A stretch of DNA of 64,000 bases from Richelia sinica FACHB-800 (GTDB lineage: Bacteria > Cyanobacteriota > Cyanobacteriia > Cyanobacteriales > Nostocaceae): the NCBI RefSeq assembly GCF_014698825.1, contig NZ_JACJTT010000022.1, forward strand, positions 24,798-88,797, in the 5' to 3' direction. The notes beneath the pieces are model-generated. The model was not told the origin of the DNA. It did not search any database and worked only from the letters and a program-made list of their open reading frames with translations. Shown here in pieces: positions 10,009 through 19,302 of the stretch. Numbering within the stretch: the first letter of the stretch is position 1; each line of letters starts with the position of its first letter. The translations under genes and the position numbers were made by a program.

Positions 10009-10713
10009 CTAGAAAAATAGATGACTATCCGGTTGGATATTAATTTCCATAGGTACTGCTTGGGGTTCCATAGATAAAGCATAGAAAATTGCATTAGCCG
10101 CAGTTTGACAACTAAGCATTTTTTTTCGGTCTACTTTTAAACTCACATTGTCCCAAAATGGAGAATCAACACCACCAAAATAGAATAAAGTAAACTTGAC
10201 ACCAAATCGTTTCAGTTCTTCCGCCATACATTTACTAAAGCCTACAACCCCAAACTTAGCAGCAGAATAAGCAGAAGCCATGGCCATGGAATGTTTACCT
10301 AAAACACCCACAACATTACAAATATGTCCACTCTTACGCTTTTGCATCTCTTCAGCTGCTACCTGAGTTGTATAAAAACTGCCTTTCAAATTCACATCCA
10401 ACATTTTATCTAAATCAGCTGGTTCGATATTGTTATAAGGTTTGAGGATACCCACGCCAGCGGCATTTACTAAAACATCTATTTGCCCAAACTGATCCAC
10501 AGTTTTTCTCATCAATGCTTTGACTTGTTCTAGTTGTGTAATATCTGTGGGAACTGTTAATACTTCCCCTGATAAATCATCAGCTAATGCTGCTAAACGC
10601 TCACCATCTCGCGCTGCTAATACTAATTTTGCTCCCACACTGGTTAGTTGCCTAGTTAAACTTGAACCTATTCCACCAGTGGCACCGACAACAACAATTA
10701 CTTTATTCCGCAT
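10009..10713 (-). CDS. Short-chain dehydrogenase/reductase
   Basis: A 234-residue SDR with the cofactor loop GATGGIGSS near residue 10, VNAAG at the end of the fourth strand, and the catalytic YSAAK (Tyr/Lys) near residue 150. It is probably NADP-linked, because a basic residue (AARDGER) follows the second strand. The catalytic Ser position reads as Gly/Val in VVGVLGKHS rather than the usual Ser, which is slightly atypical. It lies upstream of the dioxygenase gene on the same strand. The substrate is unknown. Confidence 0.85.
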   Translation of the reverse strand: MRNKVIVVVGATGGIGSSLTRQLTSVGAKLVLAARDGERLAALADDLSGEVLTVPTDITQLEQVKALMRKTVDQFGQIDVLVNAAGVGILKPYNNIEPADLDKMLDVNLKGSFYTTQVAAEEMQKRKSGHICNVVGVLGKHSMAMASAYSAAKFGVVGFSKCMAEELKRFGVKFTLFYFGGVDSPFWDNVSLKVDRKKMLSCQTAANAIFYALSMEPQAVPMEINIQPDSHLFF

Positions 10714-10777
10714 TACCCTATTTATATTTTTTTAACAAACTATATTTATCATACTATCTGAACTAAGTCATCGCTAT

Positions 10778-12169
10778 TTAGCGTAAGCCAACCTTCCACC
10801 CTATTTCCGTTTGCTTCAGTTTAAAGGAATGACAAGATTGTAAAAACTTGGGGAAATTACCATTGATTTGTAGCTGTTTGATTTGCACGGTGATAGCTTT
10901 ATTGTATTGACTCTTAAATTTTGTAGCGACAATTCCCACATCTATATAGCCATCTATATCTAATTGATTACAATTTTCTATGATCTGCTTGATAGAATTT
11001 TCTAAAGCTATGGCTGAATCGATTTTTAAATCATAAACTTTTTCTGAGGAAATTTTTGCTGGTTCGTTATCATTTTTATGAAGTGGTTGATGATCAAATA
11101 CTGTGACATAAAATTCTGAGGAATCATCGGTCTTGTGGAGAACAAAATCTTCAGGATAATTAGCAAAAATATCTTTGGGCTTTTTCCCTGGTAAATGAGC
11201 AGCAATTACTTGACTCATGTTGATTTTGTGTTTGGCATTGAGTAGTTGAAATACTTTGGAAACTTTAATCCATTGACTACCTGTTGATTGTCTTTCTAAT
11301 TCAACTAAGGATTTTAAAATAGGAACTAATGAGGCTAAATCAGGGATATGTTTCAGACTATAGGTTGTAGTTTTACCAGTAGAACTATTAAATAGATTAA
11401 TATGATCACCTTGCTGACTTACTTGATAGACTATCAAGCCATGTTGTTGTAAGTGGTTGCAAAGATTGGTCATCACTTTATCTGAAGAACAGACAAAAAC
11501 TTCTTTTGCTTTTGGATATCGTTCATGAATAGAAGAACCAAAAGCAATCATTTTGCCATCAGCATTATCTTTTCCCGCAGGAACATGAATTAAATCATAG
11601 CCACGTTCATGTAATTCTACGTCTAATTTGCCGCGAATCGACCAATTAGCAAAAGCGATTTTGACTTGAATTGGACAAGTACAAATAGTAGCCAAAAACT
11701 TCTCGGTACTCAGATTCAGATTTAAATTTTCTGCGTCTAATAAGATAACAGCAATTCCTAATGAATTTGATTTTGATGATGAATTAATTGTTGCTTCATG
11801 GGGAATATTTAGTTGATGAATATGAGGGTTTAATAGATTAATTTTTGATATTAAATCAGTAATGATTTGCGAATTAGTAGATTTTTCTAAGAAGATGGCG
11901 TTCAGAGATAATTGGATTTTTTGTATTAATTCATCCCAACTTTTTGTTTGAGATAGTAAAGAGACAAATTTATTAATTAAAGCAGATTGATTGCCTGGTA
12001 GATGCCATTGAATAGTTCGATATTTTTCTAGTAATAGGTCTGGATGATGTTTTTGAATTTCAACAATTGTGTGACAAATATAAGTAGCGATGTTTTTTAA
12101 CTGAGCAGTATCATAAGCGGGCTGTAAACCATCGTTGTTCGGCATAGCGCAAACACAAAAGTAGGGCAT
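10778..12169 (-). CDS. NYN-domain protein with C-terminal OST-HTH/LOTUS-like region
   Basis: The central part (residues about 135-270) is a NYN domain, a PIN-like nuclease fold: acidic VILLDAENLNL, the strand VKIAFANW, VPAGKDNADGKM and VFVCSSDKVMTNLCNHL supply the acidic residues of the active centre. Residues about 305-360 (WIKVSKVFQLLN through VLHKTDDSSEFYV) resemble an OST-HTH/LOTUS module, a predicted RNA-binding winged helix. The N-terminal 120 residues are helical. NYN plus LOTUS proteins are thought to act on RNA. I use ATG 12169; TTG 12190 and ATG 12145 are alternatives. No operon partner is visible. Confidence 0.75.
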   Translation of the reverse strand: MPYFCVCAMPNNDGLQPAYDTAQLKNIATYICHTIVEIQKHHPDLLLEKYRTIQWHLPGNQSALINKFVSLLSQTKSWDELIQKIQLSLNAIFLEKSTNSQIITDLISKINLLNPHIHQLNIPHEATINSSSKSNSLGIAVILLDAENLNLNLSTEKFLATICTCPIQVKIAFANWSIRGKLDVELHERGYDLIHVPAGKDNADGKMIAFGSSIHERYPKAKEVFVCSSDKVMTNLCNHLQQHGLIVYQVSQQGDHINLFNSSTGKTTTYSLKHIPDLASLVPILKSLVELERQSTGSQWIKVSKVFQLLNAKHKINMSQVIAAHLPGKKPKDIFANYPEDFVLHKTDDSSEFYVTVFDHQPLHKNDNEPAKISSEKVYDLKIDSAIALENSIKQIIENCNQLDIDGYIDVGIVATKFKSQYNKAITVQIKQLQINGNFPKFLQSCHSFKLKQTEIGWKVGLR

Positions 12170-12614
12170 TTCAGCAATAATTACCGTCAATTACGGCAAT
12201 TTACTCATTTTATATCTATTTCAGAGGTGGACTAGGCAAGAGGTAATAGGCAACAGCAGCTAGAATCCTTGTGATGTCAAGAGTTTAAAGAAAAGATACA
12301 CAACATTTTTTATTTACAGTCTCAACCATCTCGTCTCATTGCTGGTCAGTTTCATAGATTTCACTATTTTTCCTTCTCATTTCTCCAATGATTGCCTTAA
12401 TTTCCCATGGGAAAATCACATTCTCGAAATTGAATTAGAAATCTATTTTTGATATATGACAATGTTATTCCGGTACAGAGAAGAAATTGGCAACTTATTC
12501 AAGGTGCTCAACTTGATACCAATATTCAAGGGTCAGCACCAGGAGGTAGTTCAATGATTAATACCTCTAAAGTTGCATCCCACTCAAAGTGTTGCTAATA
12601 GTCGATTGGTTGTC
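12170..12614. other. Intergenic region, possible gene remnant
   Basis: This gap lies downstream of kdpD. From about 12462 to 12595 one plus-strand frame reads protein-like (VIPVQRRNWQLIQGAQ, then SAPGGSSMINTS) without a start codon, so it may be a decayed 3' fragment of a larger gene. I cannot assign a family. The rest is AT-rich and featureless. Confidence 0.3.
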
Positions 12615-13790
12615 TTATCGTGACTTTGATGAAGAAGTTTTCTCGGTCGCAATAATGTGTAAGTCGATATTTTTGAGTAATGATACTAATTGTTGAGTCA
12701 AAGACCCCTTGAATATAATTTGCCACCGCGATCGCTGACTTTCACCTATAACTATCTGAGTAATGTGATATTTTTCCGCTACTTCGGCAATAGCTTTGGG
12801 AATTTGACTGCTAGTGACCCGTACAAAAGTCCCTTCAAATTCCTTGCATAACTTCTCACAGGTGTCGATGTGCAGACTTTCTTCTTTGGTGAGAAACCGT
12901 TCTGGATGGGCTACAAATAGTACATAGAGAGGAGCATTCATGTAACCAGCTAATCTTGCCCCCCGACGTAATAATTGTACTGAATTCGGGTAAGTAGAGA
13001 CACAAACTAAAACCCGTTCATGGATACTACAAAATTGTCCTTTGGGAGTGGATGCGATCGCTTCTTCTTCTACGTTATCTGCTACTTCCCGTAAGGCCAA
13101 TTCTCGCAAAGCAATTAAATTGCGACGCTGAAAAAAGTTGTCTAAAGATTGTTGGATTTTTTGCGGTGCATAAATTTTCCCTTCCAATAACCTTTCCTGG
13201 AGAGTTTCTGGTGTCACATCTACCACCACAACTTCGTCTGCTTCCTCTAGAATCCGGTCGGGGACTCTTTCCCGCACCACCACACCAGTGATTCTTGCGA
13301 CCACATCATTGAGACTTTCCAAATGCTGGACATTCATGGTGGAGTAGACATCAATTCCCGCAGCGAGAATCACTTCTACATCTTCATAGCGTTTTTCTCT
13401 GGAGGAACCAGGAACATTGGTATGGGCCAGTTCATCGATTAACACTAATTGGGGCGATCGCTTAATAATTGCCTCAGTATCCATTTCCCGCAGCATCAGC
13501 TTTTCACGTGAGATTTGCTGTGTGGGTACAACTTCCAATCCTTGCGCTTTATCCCCCGTTTCCTTACGTCCGTGGGTCTCTAACAACCCAATCACGACAT
13601 CAATTCCTTCATGTTTCAGCGCATGACCTTCTTCTAGCATTCTGTAGGTTTTTCCTACTCCTGGGGCCATACCAATAAAAATTTTGTGCTTTCCCCGTTT
13701 ACCCGTATAGATAGAAGCATTCATCATCATCTCCGGTAGTTGTTGATCTCCAAGATGATCATGATTGAATATTTCGCTTTCTCTAATCAT
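12615..13790 (-). CDS. kdpD: Truncated KdpD (sensor N-terminal and USP domains only)
   Basis: The protein contains the KdpD domain with Walker A GMAPGVGKT (residues 40-48) and Walker B LVLIDELAHTN, then a universal-stress-protein domain (about 250-380, HERVLVCVSTYPNS and VIGESQRSRW). It stops at 391 residues. Full KdpD has about 890 residues with four membrane helices and a histidine kinase, all missing here, and no kdpE is adjacent. The same short form is described for Anabaena kdp operons, so this is a family trait and not fresh damage. It is the last gene of the operon, 41 bases after kdpC, and may sense K+ or ATP without phosphotransfer. Confidence 0.92.
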   Translation of the reverse strand: MIRESEIFNHDHLGDQQLPEMMMNASIYTGKRGKHKIFIGMAPGVGKTYRMLEEGHALKHEGIDVVIGLLETHGRKETGDKAQGLEVVPTQQISREKLMLREMDTEAIIKRSPQLVLIDELAHTNVPGSSREKRYEDVEVILAAGIDVYSTMNVQHLESLNDVVARITGVVVRERVPDRILEEADEVVVVDVTPETLQERLLEGKIYAPQKIQQSLDNFFQRRNLIALRELALREVADNVEEEAIASTPKGQFCSIHERVLVCVSTYPNSVQLLRRGARLAGYMNAPLYVLFVAHPERFLTKEESLHIDTCEKLCKEFEGTFVRVTSSQIPKAIAEVAEKYHITQIVIGESQRSRWQIIFKGSLTQQLVSLLKNIDLHIIATEKTSSSKSR

Positions 13791-13831
13791 CGCCCAATTG
13801 TTGGATTTGATAACATTATTACTATGAATAA

Positions 13832-14431
13832 TTAATTTTGCTCTTGGTTAATTTCTTGTAAATCCAGAGCATAATTTAATCGCAAAATATTCACTCCTGG
13901 TTCCCCAAAAATCCACAAAAATCGTCCCTCTGTATATTTATTAATTAAGGGAATAATCTCATCTTCCTTAATACCCCGCGCTTGGGCTACTTTTGATAAC
14001 TGTTGTCGAGCAGCTTTTAAAGAAATGTGTGGATCTAAACCAGAACCAGAAGCATAAATTAAATCAGGAACTAGTTGTAAGCCATCATCTTGCATTTGAG
14101 TTGCTGTCTCCATAATCCGGTTCATTAACTCAGGACTAGTGGGAGCAAGGTTACTACCTCCAGAAATTCCTGTGGGTCTAGCTTTTCTTCCTTGACTATA
14201 TTTGACCGCACTGGGGCGACTATGAAAGTATTTGTCTGATGTAAAAGATTGACCAATTAAAGCCGAACCAATGGGTTGATTATCTACATTATAAACAACG
14301 CTGCCATTAGCCGGAAATGATAACGCTGCCTGACCAACTCCTAAAATGAAAATAGGATAGATAATTGCTGTAATTAACCACAATATTAATGTCATCCGCA
14401 GGGCGCGGAGTATTTCTCGAATAATTCTCAT
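13832..14431 (-). CDS. kdpC: Potassium-transporting ATPase subunit C
   Basis: KdpC (199 residues) has one N-terminal membrane helix (LILWLITAIIYPIFILGVGQ) and a periplasmic domain with the family motifs GSALIGQSF, YFHSRPSA, ASGSGLDPHIS and the closing VNILRLNYALD. It stabilises the KdpFABC complex and raises ATP affinity. It sits 25 bases after kdpG in the operon. Confidence 0.95.
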   Translation of the reverse strand: MRIIREILRALRMTLILWLITAIIYPIFILGVGQAALSFPANGSVVYNVDNQPIGSALIGQSFTSDKYFHSRPSAVKYSQGRKARPTGISGGSNLAPTSPELMNRIMETATQMQDDGLQLVPDLIYASGSGLDPHISLKAARQQLSKVAQARGIKEDEIIPLINKYTEGRFLWIFGEPGVNILRLNYALDLQEINQEQN

Positions 14432-14456
14432 ATGCCAATTTTAATTAGGGACTTTA

Positions 14457-14690
14457 TTAAAACTTTTCTGGTTGAAAAATGACGTAAAATAAATAAATTA
14501 CCACTGCAAAGACAATAAAGCCTAAAACTCCAATTGCCCAAGCAGAGCGACGCTCTAAAACTCCACCCCCACTAGCATAAACGACTTGAGCAACGCATAA
14601 ATTCAAGCACATAGTAATGAAAATAGCCAGAGGTATGCGTTGTCTAATTCCTTGGGTAAATAGCCATTTGCAGAAATCAATAACATCCAT
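14457..14690 (-). CDS. kdpG: KdpG-type small membrane protein with KdpF-like C-terminus
   Basis: This 77-residue protein lies between kdpB and kdpC, where Anabaena operons carry kdpG. It has two hydrophobic helices: PLAIFITMCLNLCVAQVV (about 20-38) and WAIGVLGFIVFAVVIYLFYV (51-70). The last 27 residues, ending YLFYVIFQPEKF, look like E. coli KdpF (ending YLVYALINAEAF), the 29-residue lipid-like stabiliser of the Kdp complex. I infer that KdpG is KdpF with an N-terminal extension and a second helix. No separate kdpF was found before kdpA. Confidence 0.8.
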   Translation of the reverse strand: MDVIDFCKWLFTQGIRQRIPLAIFITMCLNLCVAQVVYASGGGVLERRSAWAIGVLGFIVFAVVIYLFYVIFQPEKF

Positions 14691-14756
14691 TGGTAGTATT
14701 TTGTGAATAAATCAATGCGGTTGATTATGAAATTAAGGAATAGGAAATAGGGCAGT

Positions 14757-14886
14757 TATACCAATTCTCCAAAAGCACCCAACACATTGGGTAAACCCCT
14801 CCCCAATCCTCCCCGCTTGCGGGGAGGGTGCGCGATAGCTTGGGTGGGGTAATCATCTTTTGCCAACATTTTTCGATTTGGTATTA
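14757..14886. repeat. MITE-like repeat with TATACCAATT ends, copy 1
   Basis: A 130-base element begins TATACCAATTCTCC and ends TTTGGTATTA, so the ends are inverted repeats. It contains a GC-rich hairpin (CCTCCCCGC TT GCGGGGAGG). A second copy lies in opposite orientation at 44402-44510 and matches almost base for base over the first 50 positions. It fills the kdpB-kdpG spacer. Confidence 0.75.
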
Positions 14887-15074
14887 GAGGTTGTTGTCAA
14901 AGTATTGCTGTTAACACATTTTTTGAAACTTTCTCCCTTCATTCCTAAGAAACGTAAGTTTTAAAGCCTCTCCCCTACAACGAGAGAGGTTTAAGGAGTG
15001 TTTAGTATCTTAATGACTTTCCCCCATTATCTAAAAGAATCAACTATTAGTTATTTCACCTATCACCTGCCATA

Positions 15075-17174
15075 CTAAGCTAACCCCACAGCAGTAATCA
15101 CCATATCCAGGAATTTAATGGCTAGAAATGGGGCAATTACTCCACCCAAACCATAAATAAAGATATTCCGTTGTAGTAATTGATTAGCAGTTAAAGGTCG
15201 AAAGCGTACACCTTTTAATGCCAAGGGAATTAAAACTGGAATAATGATAGCGTTGTAAATTAAAGCAGCCAGCACAGCGGAATTTACACTGGTTAACTGC
15301 ATAATATTCAAGCTGCCCAGGTTGGCAGAGGCAAAGATAACCGGAATAATAGCAAAATATTTAGCGATATCATTAGCAATGGAAAATGTGGTTAATGCAC
15401 CACGGGTAATCAGCAGTTGTTTACCAATACTGACAATATCAATTAATTTGGTAGGGTCAGAGTCTAAGTCCACCATATTAGCAGCTTCTTTAGCGGCTTG
15501 AGTCCCTGTGTTCATTGCCACACCCACGTTAGCTTGGGCTAAAGCTGGGGCATCATTGGTACCATCCCCAGTCATGGCCACTAATTTACCTTCTGCTTGT
15601 TCCCGTTGAATGACGCTGATTTTATCTTCTGGTGTGGCTTCGGCAATAAATTCGTCAACACCAGCTTCTTTGGCAATAACCGCAGCTGTAATTCTGTTAT
15701 CTCCAGTCAACATGACTGTCCGCACACCCATGCGTCGCAGTTGGTCAAATCGTTCCCGAATTCCGGGTTTAACAATATCTTTGAGATAAATCACACCAAA
15801 AATTTCATTATCCAGGCATACAGCTAAGGGTGTACCTCCTTGTTGGGAGACTTTTTCGTAAGCTTCGTCTAGTTCTGGGGTATTGCGACCATTGCGAGAA
15901 CGAACAAAACCTTTAATGGCCCCTACTGCACCTTTCCGCACTTCATGACCACCAGGTAAGTTAGTACCACTCATGCGAGTTTTGGCAGAAAATTCCACTC
16001 CTTGGGCTTTTTTGCGGTCTAAATCAAATTTTGCACCTAACTTTTCTGCCAAGCGGACAATGGACTTACCTTCTGGGGTATCGTCAAAAATACTAGCTGC
16101 TAAAGCAACGTTGGCAATTTCTGCCCTGGTGTGTCCATTAATGGGAATAAATGATTCTGCCAAGCGGTTCCCCAAGGTGATAGTGCCAGTTTTATCTAAA
16201 ACTAAAGTATTGACATCTCCGCAGGCTTCCACTGCCCTACCAGAGGTAGCAATGACGTTAAATTGTGCCACTCTGTCCATCCCCGCAATGCCAATGGCAC
16301 TAAGTAAACCACCGATGGTAGTGGGAATGAGGGCTACTAATAAAGCCACTAGCACAGGTACAGTCACAGGACTGTTGACATAATAGGCAAAAGCAGGCAG
16401 AGTCCCTACCACAAACAAAAACACTAAACTGAGAACTGCCAATAAAACCGTTAAAGCCACTTCATTGGGGGTTTTATTTCGTTCCGCACCTTCCACTAAG
16501 GCAATCATCCGGTCAATAAAGCCGCGACCGGGGTCAGCAGTGATGCGAACGATGAGTTCGTCGGAGATGATGCGAGTTCCCCCGGTGACGGAACTGGCAA
16601 CATCAGAACCCGATTCTTTCAACACTGGGGCTGACTCACCGGTAATAGCTGATTCATCGACGGAAGCCACACCCATAATTACTTCCCCATCCGCAGGGAT
16701 GATATCACCAGCTACCACATAGACCGTATCACCTTGGGTGAGGGTGGTGGATGGAACTTCGGTGACGCTACCGTCGTTGGAGAGTTTTTTGGCGATGGTT
16801 TCTGTTTTGCTGGATCTCAAGGCATCAGCTTGGGCTTTTCCCCGTCCTTCGGCCACTGCTTCGGCAAAGTTGGCAAATAAGACGGTGAAAAAGAGGATGA
16901 CTGTCAACAAGCCATTGAAGAGTTGGGGATTTTTTTGATTGACTGGGCCAAATAGTTGGGGGTCAATGGTGACAGCGAGGGTAATGATTGTTCCTAACCA
17001 CACCAGAAACATCACCGGATTTTTAATGGCATATTTAGGGCTTAACTTGACAAAGGCATCTCTAATAGCCCGGAAGTAGAGTCCTTTGGTGCGGACTCGT
17101 GCTTGTTTATGTTTTTGACGGCGATCGCTTGGACGGGGTGGTTTTCCTTTTGGGGTAGTTGCCACTTGATTCAT
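15075..17174 (-). CDS. kdpB: Potassium-transporting P-type ATPase subunit B
   Basis: KdpB is the ATP-hydrolysing subunit of the high-affinity K+ pump. Visible P-type ATPase motifs are TGES in the actuator ([13 protein letters not shown]), the phosphorylation site DKTGT with Asp327, the hinge [10 protein letters not shown] and [15 protein letters not shown]. Membrane helices flank these blocks. The 699-residue length is normal for cyanobacteria. Upstream, 95 bases separate it from kdpA, and downstream a repeat element separates it from kdpG. Confidence 0.97.
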   Translation of the reverse strand: MNQVATTPKGKPPRPSDRRQKHKQARVRTKGLYFRAIRDAFVKLSPKYAIKNPVMFLVWLGTIITLAVTIDPQLFGPVNQKNPQLFNGLLTVILFFTVLFANFAEAVAEGRGKAQADALRSSKTETIAKKLSNDGSVTEVPSTTLTQGDTVYVVAGDIIPADGEVIMGVASVDESAITGESAPVLKESGSDVASSVTGGTRIISDELIVRITADPGRGFIDRMIALVEGAERNKTPNEVALTVLLAVLSLVFLFVVGTLPAFAYYVNSPVTVPVLVALLVALIPTTIGGLLSAIGIAGMDRVAQFNVIATSGRAVEACGDVNTLVLDKTGTITLGNRLAESFIPINGHTRAEIANVALAASIFDDTPEGKSIVRLAEKLGAKFDLDRKKAQGVEFSAKTRMSGTNLPGGHEVRKGAVGAIKGFVRSRNGRNTPELDEAYEKVSQQGGTPLAVCLDNEIFGVIYLKDIVKPGIRERFDQLRRMGVRTVMLTGDNRITAAVIAKEAGVDEFIAEATPEDKISVIQREQAEGKLVAMTGDGTNDAPALAQANVGVAMNTGTQAAKEAANMVDLDSDPTKLIDIVSIGKQLLITRGALTTFSIANDIAKYFAIIPVIFASANLGSLNIMQLTSVNSAVLAALIYNAIIIPVLIPLALKGVRFRPLTANQLLQRNIFIYGLGGVIAPFLAIKFLDMVITAVGLA

Positions 17175-17212
17175 TTTAGTTGGGTGAGAAGGGGCACAAA
17201 CGTTGAAGATTG

Positions 17213-17250
17213 AAGATTTTGGACTAAATCAATCTAAAATCCAAAATCTT
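17213..17250. other. Hairpin in kdpA-kdpB spacer
   Basis: Perfect 11-bp arms (AAGATTTTGGA / TCCAAAATCTT) separated by 16 bases lie in the 95-base gap between kdpA and kdpB. It may protect or partly terminate the kdp mRNA; similar AATCCAAAATC stretches are common dispersed repeats in Nostocales. Confidence 0.45.
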
Positions 17251-17269
17251 GTGGACAAAGAACAAGTAA

Positions 17270-18955
17270 CTAACTTCCAGAGGCTAATTTTAAACCTTCA
17301 GCAATGGGGCCTAAAGCCAGTACAGGGAAGAAAGTCAACACTCCTAAAATCAGGGTGACACCAGCAGTAATACTGGTAAAAATCAGGGAATCCGTTCTTA
17401 ACGTCCCACGGGTTTCAGGAACTTGTTGCTTGTGAGACATACTATCAGCCAAAAGGACGATAGAGATAATCGGTACGTAACGCCCTACTAAAATACTTAT
17501 ACTGCTACTGATGTTCCACCACAGGGTATTATCGTTCAACCCCTCTAAGCCAGATCCATTGTTAGCGGCTGCGGAAGCATATTCATAGACGACCTGGGAT
17601 ATGCCATGAAAGCCTGGGTTACTAATGCCTGATAGGGAAATGGGGTAGGCTAAGGCAATGGCACTGGGAATCAAAACCACAATGGGGTGAATCAGCAAGA
17701 CGATACTGGCTAGAACAATTTCCCGTTTTTCAATTTTCCGTCCTAAAAATTCTGGGGTTCTTCCCACCATCAGTCCAGTGACAAACACCGTGAGAATCAA
17801 GTAGATGAAAAGATAGGCTGTGCCTGTTCCCTGTCCACCCCAGACAATTTGTAGAAACATATTAAATAAAGTGGAAAAGATGCCTTGGGGCATGAGGGAG
17901 TCGTGCATTCCGTTGACTGCACCGCACATAGTAGCGGTGGTAATCACTGCCCACAAGGAGGTCAGCGCCCAACCAAATCGCTCTTCTTTCCCTTCTAAAT
18001 TGGGCATTTCTATGGCCAAATTGTTGTTAACGATGGGGTTCCCTTGCAATTCACCAGAGGCTGTAATCCAGACGAGAATCACGAAGATAATAAACACCAT
18101 CCAAAACAATAACCATGTTTGTTTGAGGTTATTGGCAAATACACCATAGGTGTAAATTAAGGATGAGGGAATACAAATCATGGCGATAGTTTCTATCAAG
18201 TTAGAAGCGCCATTGGGATTTTCAAAGGGATGGGCTGAGTTGGCACCAAAAAAACCACCACCGTTTTCTCCCAACATTTTGATGATTTCAAAGGAAGCAA
18301 CGGGGCCTCTAGGGATATACTGGGTTCCTCCCTCTAGGGTCTGCACGACTAATGTACCGGCTAAAGTTTGGGGGACACCTAAAGCCAACAGAGCGATCGC
18401 CCCAATTACAGAAATGGGTAATAATATCCTAGTAATGGCGCGAGTCACATCAACGTAAAAATTCCCTAGCTTTCTTCCCGTTAAGCCGCGAATAAAGGCA
18501 ATTCCTACTGCTAAACCAGTTGCAGCGGAGGTAAACATTAAAAAGCCTAAGGCTGCGGTTTGGCTAAAATAGCTAAAAGAATTTTCGCCCAGGTAATGTT
18601 GTTGGTCGGTATTCGTAAGAAAAGAAATAGTTGTATGTAGTAATAAATCCCATTTGATAGTCACTAAGCCATTGGGATTCCCCGGCAGAAATTTTTGATA
18701 GTAAAGTAAGGCATAGACAATTATGCCCATGACTAGGTTACTGGATATCACGGCACGGATATACTGCCAACCAGTCATATCTTCTTGTTTCCCTACTCCC
18801 CCCAAAACGTAGATAGTTCTTTCCACCGGGTTCATAATTGGGTCGAGGATGGTTCTCTCTCCCAAGAAGATATTCGCCATATACTTACCCAATCTGGGCG
18901 TTATGGCAACAACGATACATAGTATTAACGCAATTTGTAAAAAACCCTGTCCCAT
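17270..18955 (-). CDS. kdpA: Potassium-transporting ATPase subunit A
   Basis: KdpA is the K+-binding, channel-like subunit with about ten membrane helices. Four selectivity-filter-like loops are seen, for example [30 protein letters not shown], the region around WGGQGTG and the late [10 protein letters not shown]. The length (561) matches the family. It is the first gene of the operon, so the promoter should lie in 18956-19160. Confidence 0.97.
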   Translation of the reverse strand: MGQGFLQIALILCIVVAITPRLGKYMANIFLGERTILDPIMNPVERTIYVLGGVGKQEDMTGWQYIRAVISSNLVMGIIVYALLYYQKFLPGNPNGLVTIKWDLLLHTTISFLTNTDQQHYLGENSFSYFSQTAALGFLMFTSAATGLAVGIAFIRGLTGRKLGNFYVDVTRAITRILLPISVIGAIALLALGVPQTLAGTLVVQTLEGGTQYIPRGPVASFEIIKMLGENGGGFFGANSAHPFENPNGASNLIETIAMICIPSSLIYTYGVFANNLKQTWLLFWMVFIIFVILVWITASGELQGNPIVNNNLAIEMPNLEGKEERFGWALTSLWAVITTATMCGAVNGMHDSLMPQGIFSTLFNMFLQIVWGGQGTGTAYLFIYLILTVFVTGLMVGRTPEFLGRKIEKREIVLASIVLLIHPIVVLIPSAIALAYPISLSGISNPGFHGISQVVYEYASAAANNGSGLEGLNDNTLWWNISSSISILVGRYVPIISIVLLADSMSHKQQVPETRGTLRTDSLIFTSITAGVTLILGVLTFFPVLALGPIAEGLKLASGS

Positions 18956-19298
18956 GTAGTTCCCACTCTCTTAAATTTAATTTCCTACCACTCATGGTGT
19001 AGAAATAACACATTAATTACTGGTAAATTTTATTTTTGGCAATGGGGTGATGATGGTATAGCTAATGTAGTTTTACCCGTCCATTGTTTGCTTGCACATG
19101 ATCGGTTACTGCTATAGATTGTTCTAATTTACACATTTCTCAAGATTGAGACGATGATATTTTGATGGCAGTATTACCAATTGTTGTACCAATTCTAGAT
19201 GAGGTTGTGCCAGATAAATTTGGTGGAGATATAACACCGTCAGGTCTTTTGCACAACAAAATCAGAGAATTTTTAGCCAAAAAAACTCAAAAATTACA
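18956..19298. other. Intergenic region between divergent kdpA and MATE gene
   Basis: This gap should carry the kdp promoter (minus) and the promoter for the MATE gene (plus). Since no kdpE is nearby, the regulator of kdp is not evident. A short ORF overlapping the MATE start is listed separately. No operator was recognised. Confidence 0.45.
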
Positions 19299-19302
19299 GT
19301 GA
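19165..19302 (+). CDS. Possible 45-aa upstream ORF overlapping the MATE start
   Basis: An ATG-initiated ORF directly follows a stop codon, and its own TGA overlaps the GTG start of the MATE gene (GTGA), an arrangement typical of translational coupling. The product reads protein-like (VVPILDEVVPDKFGGD, then a basic helix REFLAKKTQKLQ) but I recognise no family and there is no strong ribosome site. It may be a leader peptide or the 3' remnant of a lost gene. Confidence 0.22.
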   Translation: MAVLPIVVPILDEVVPDKFGGDITPSGLLHNKIREFLAKKTQKLQ

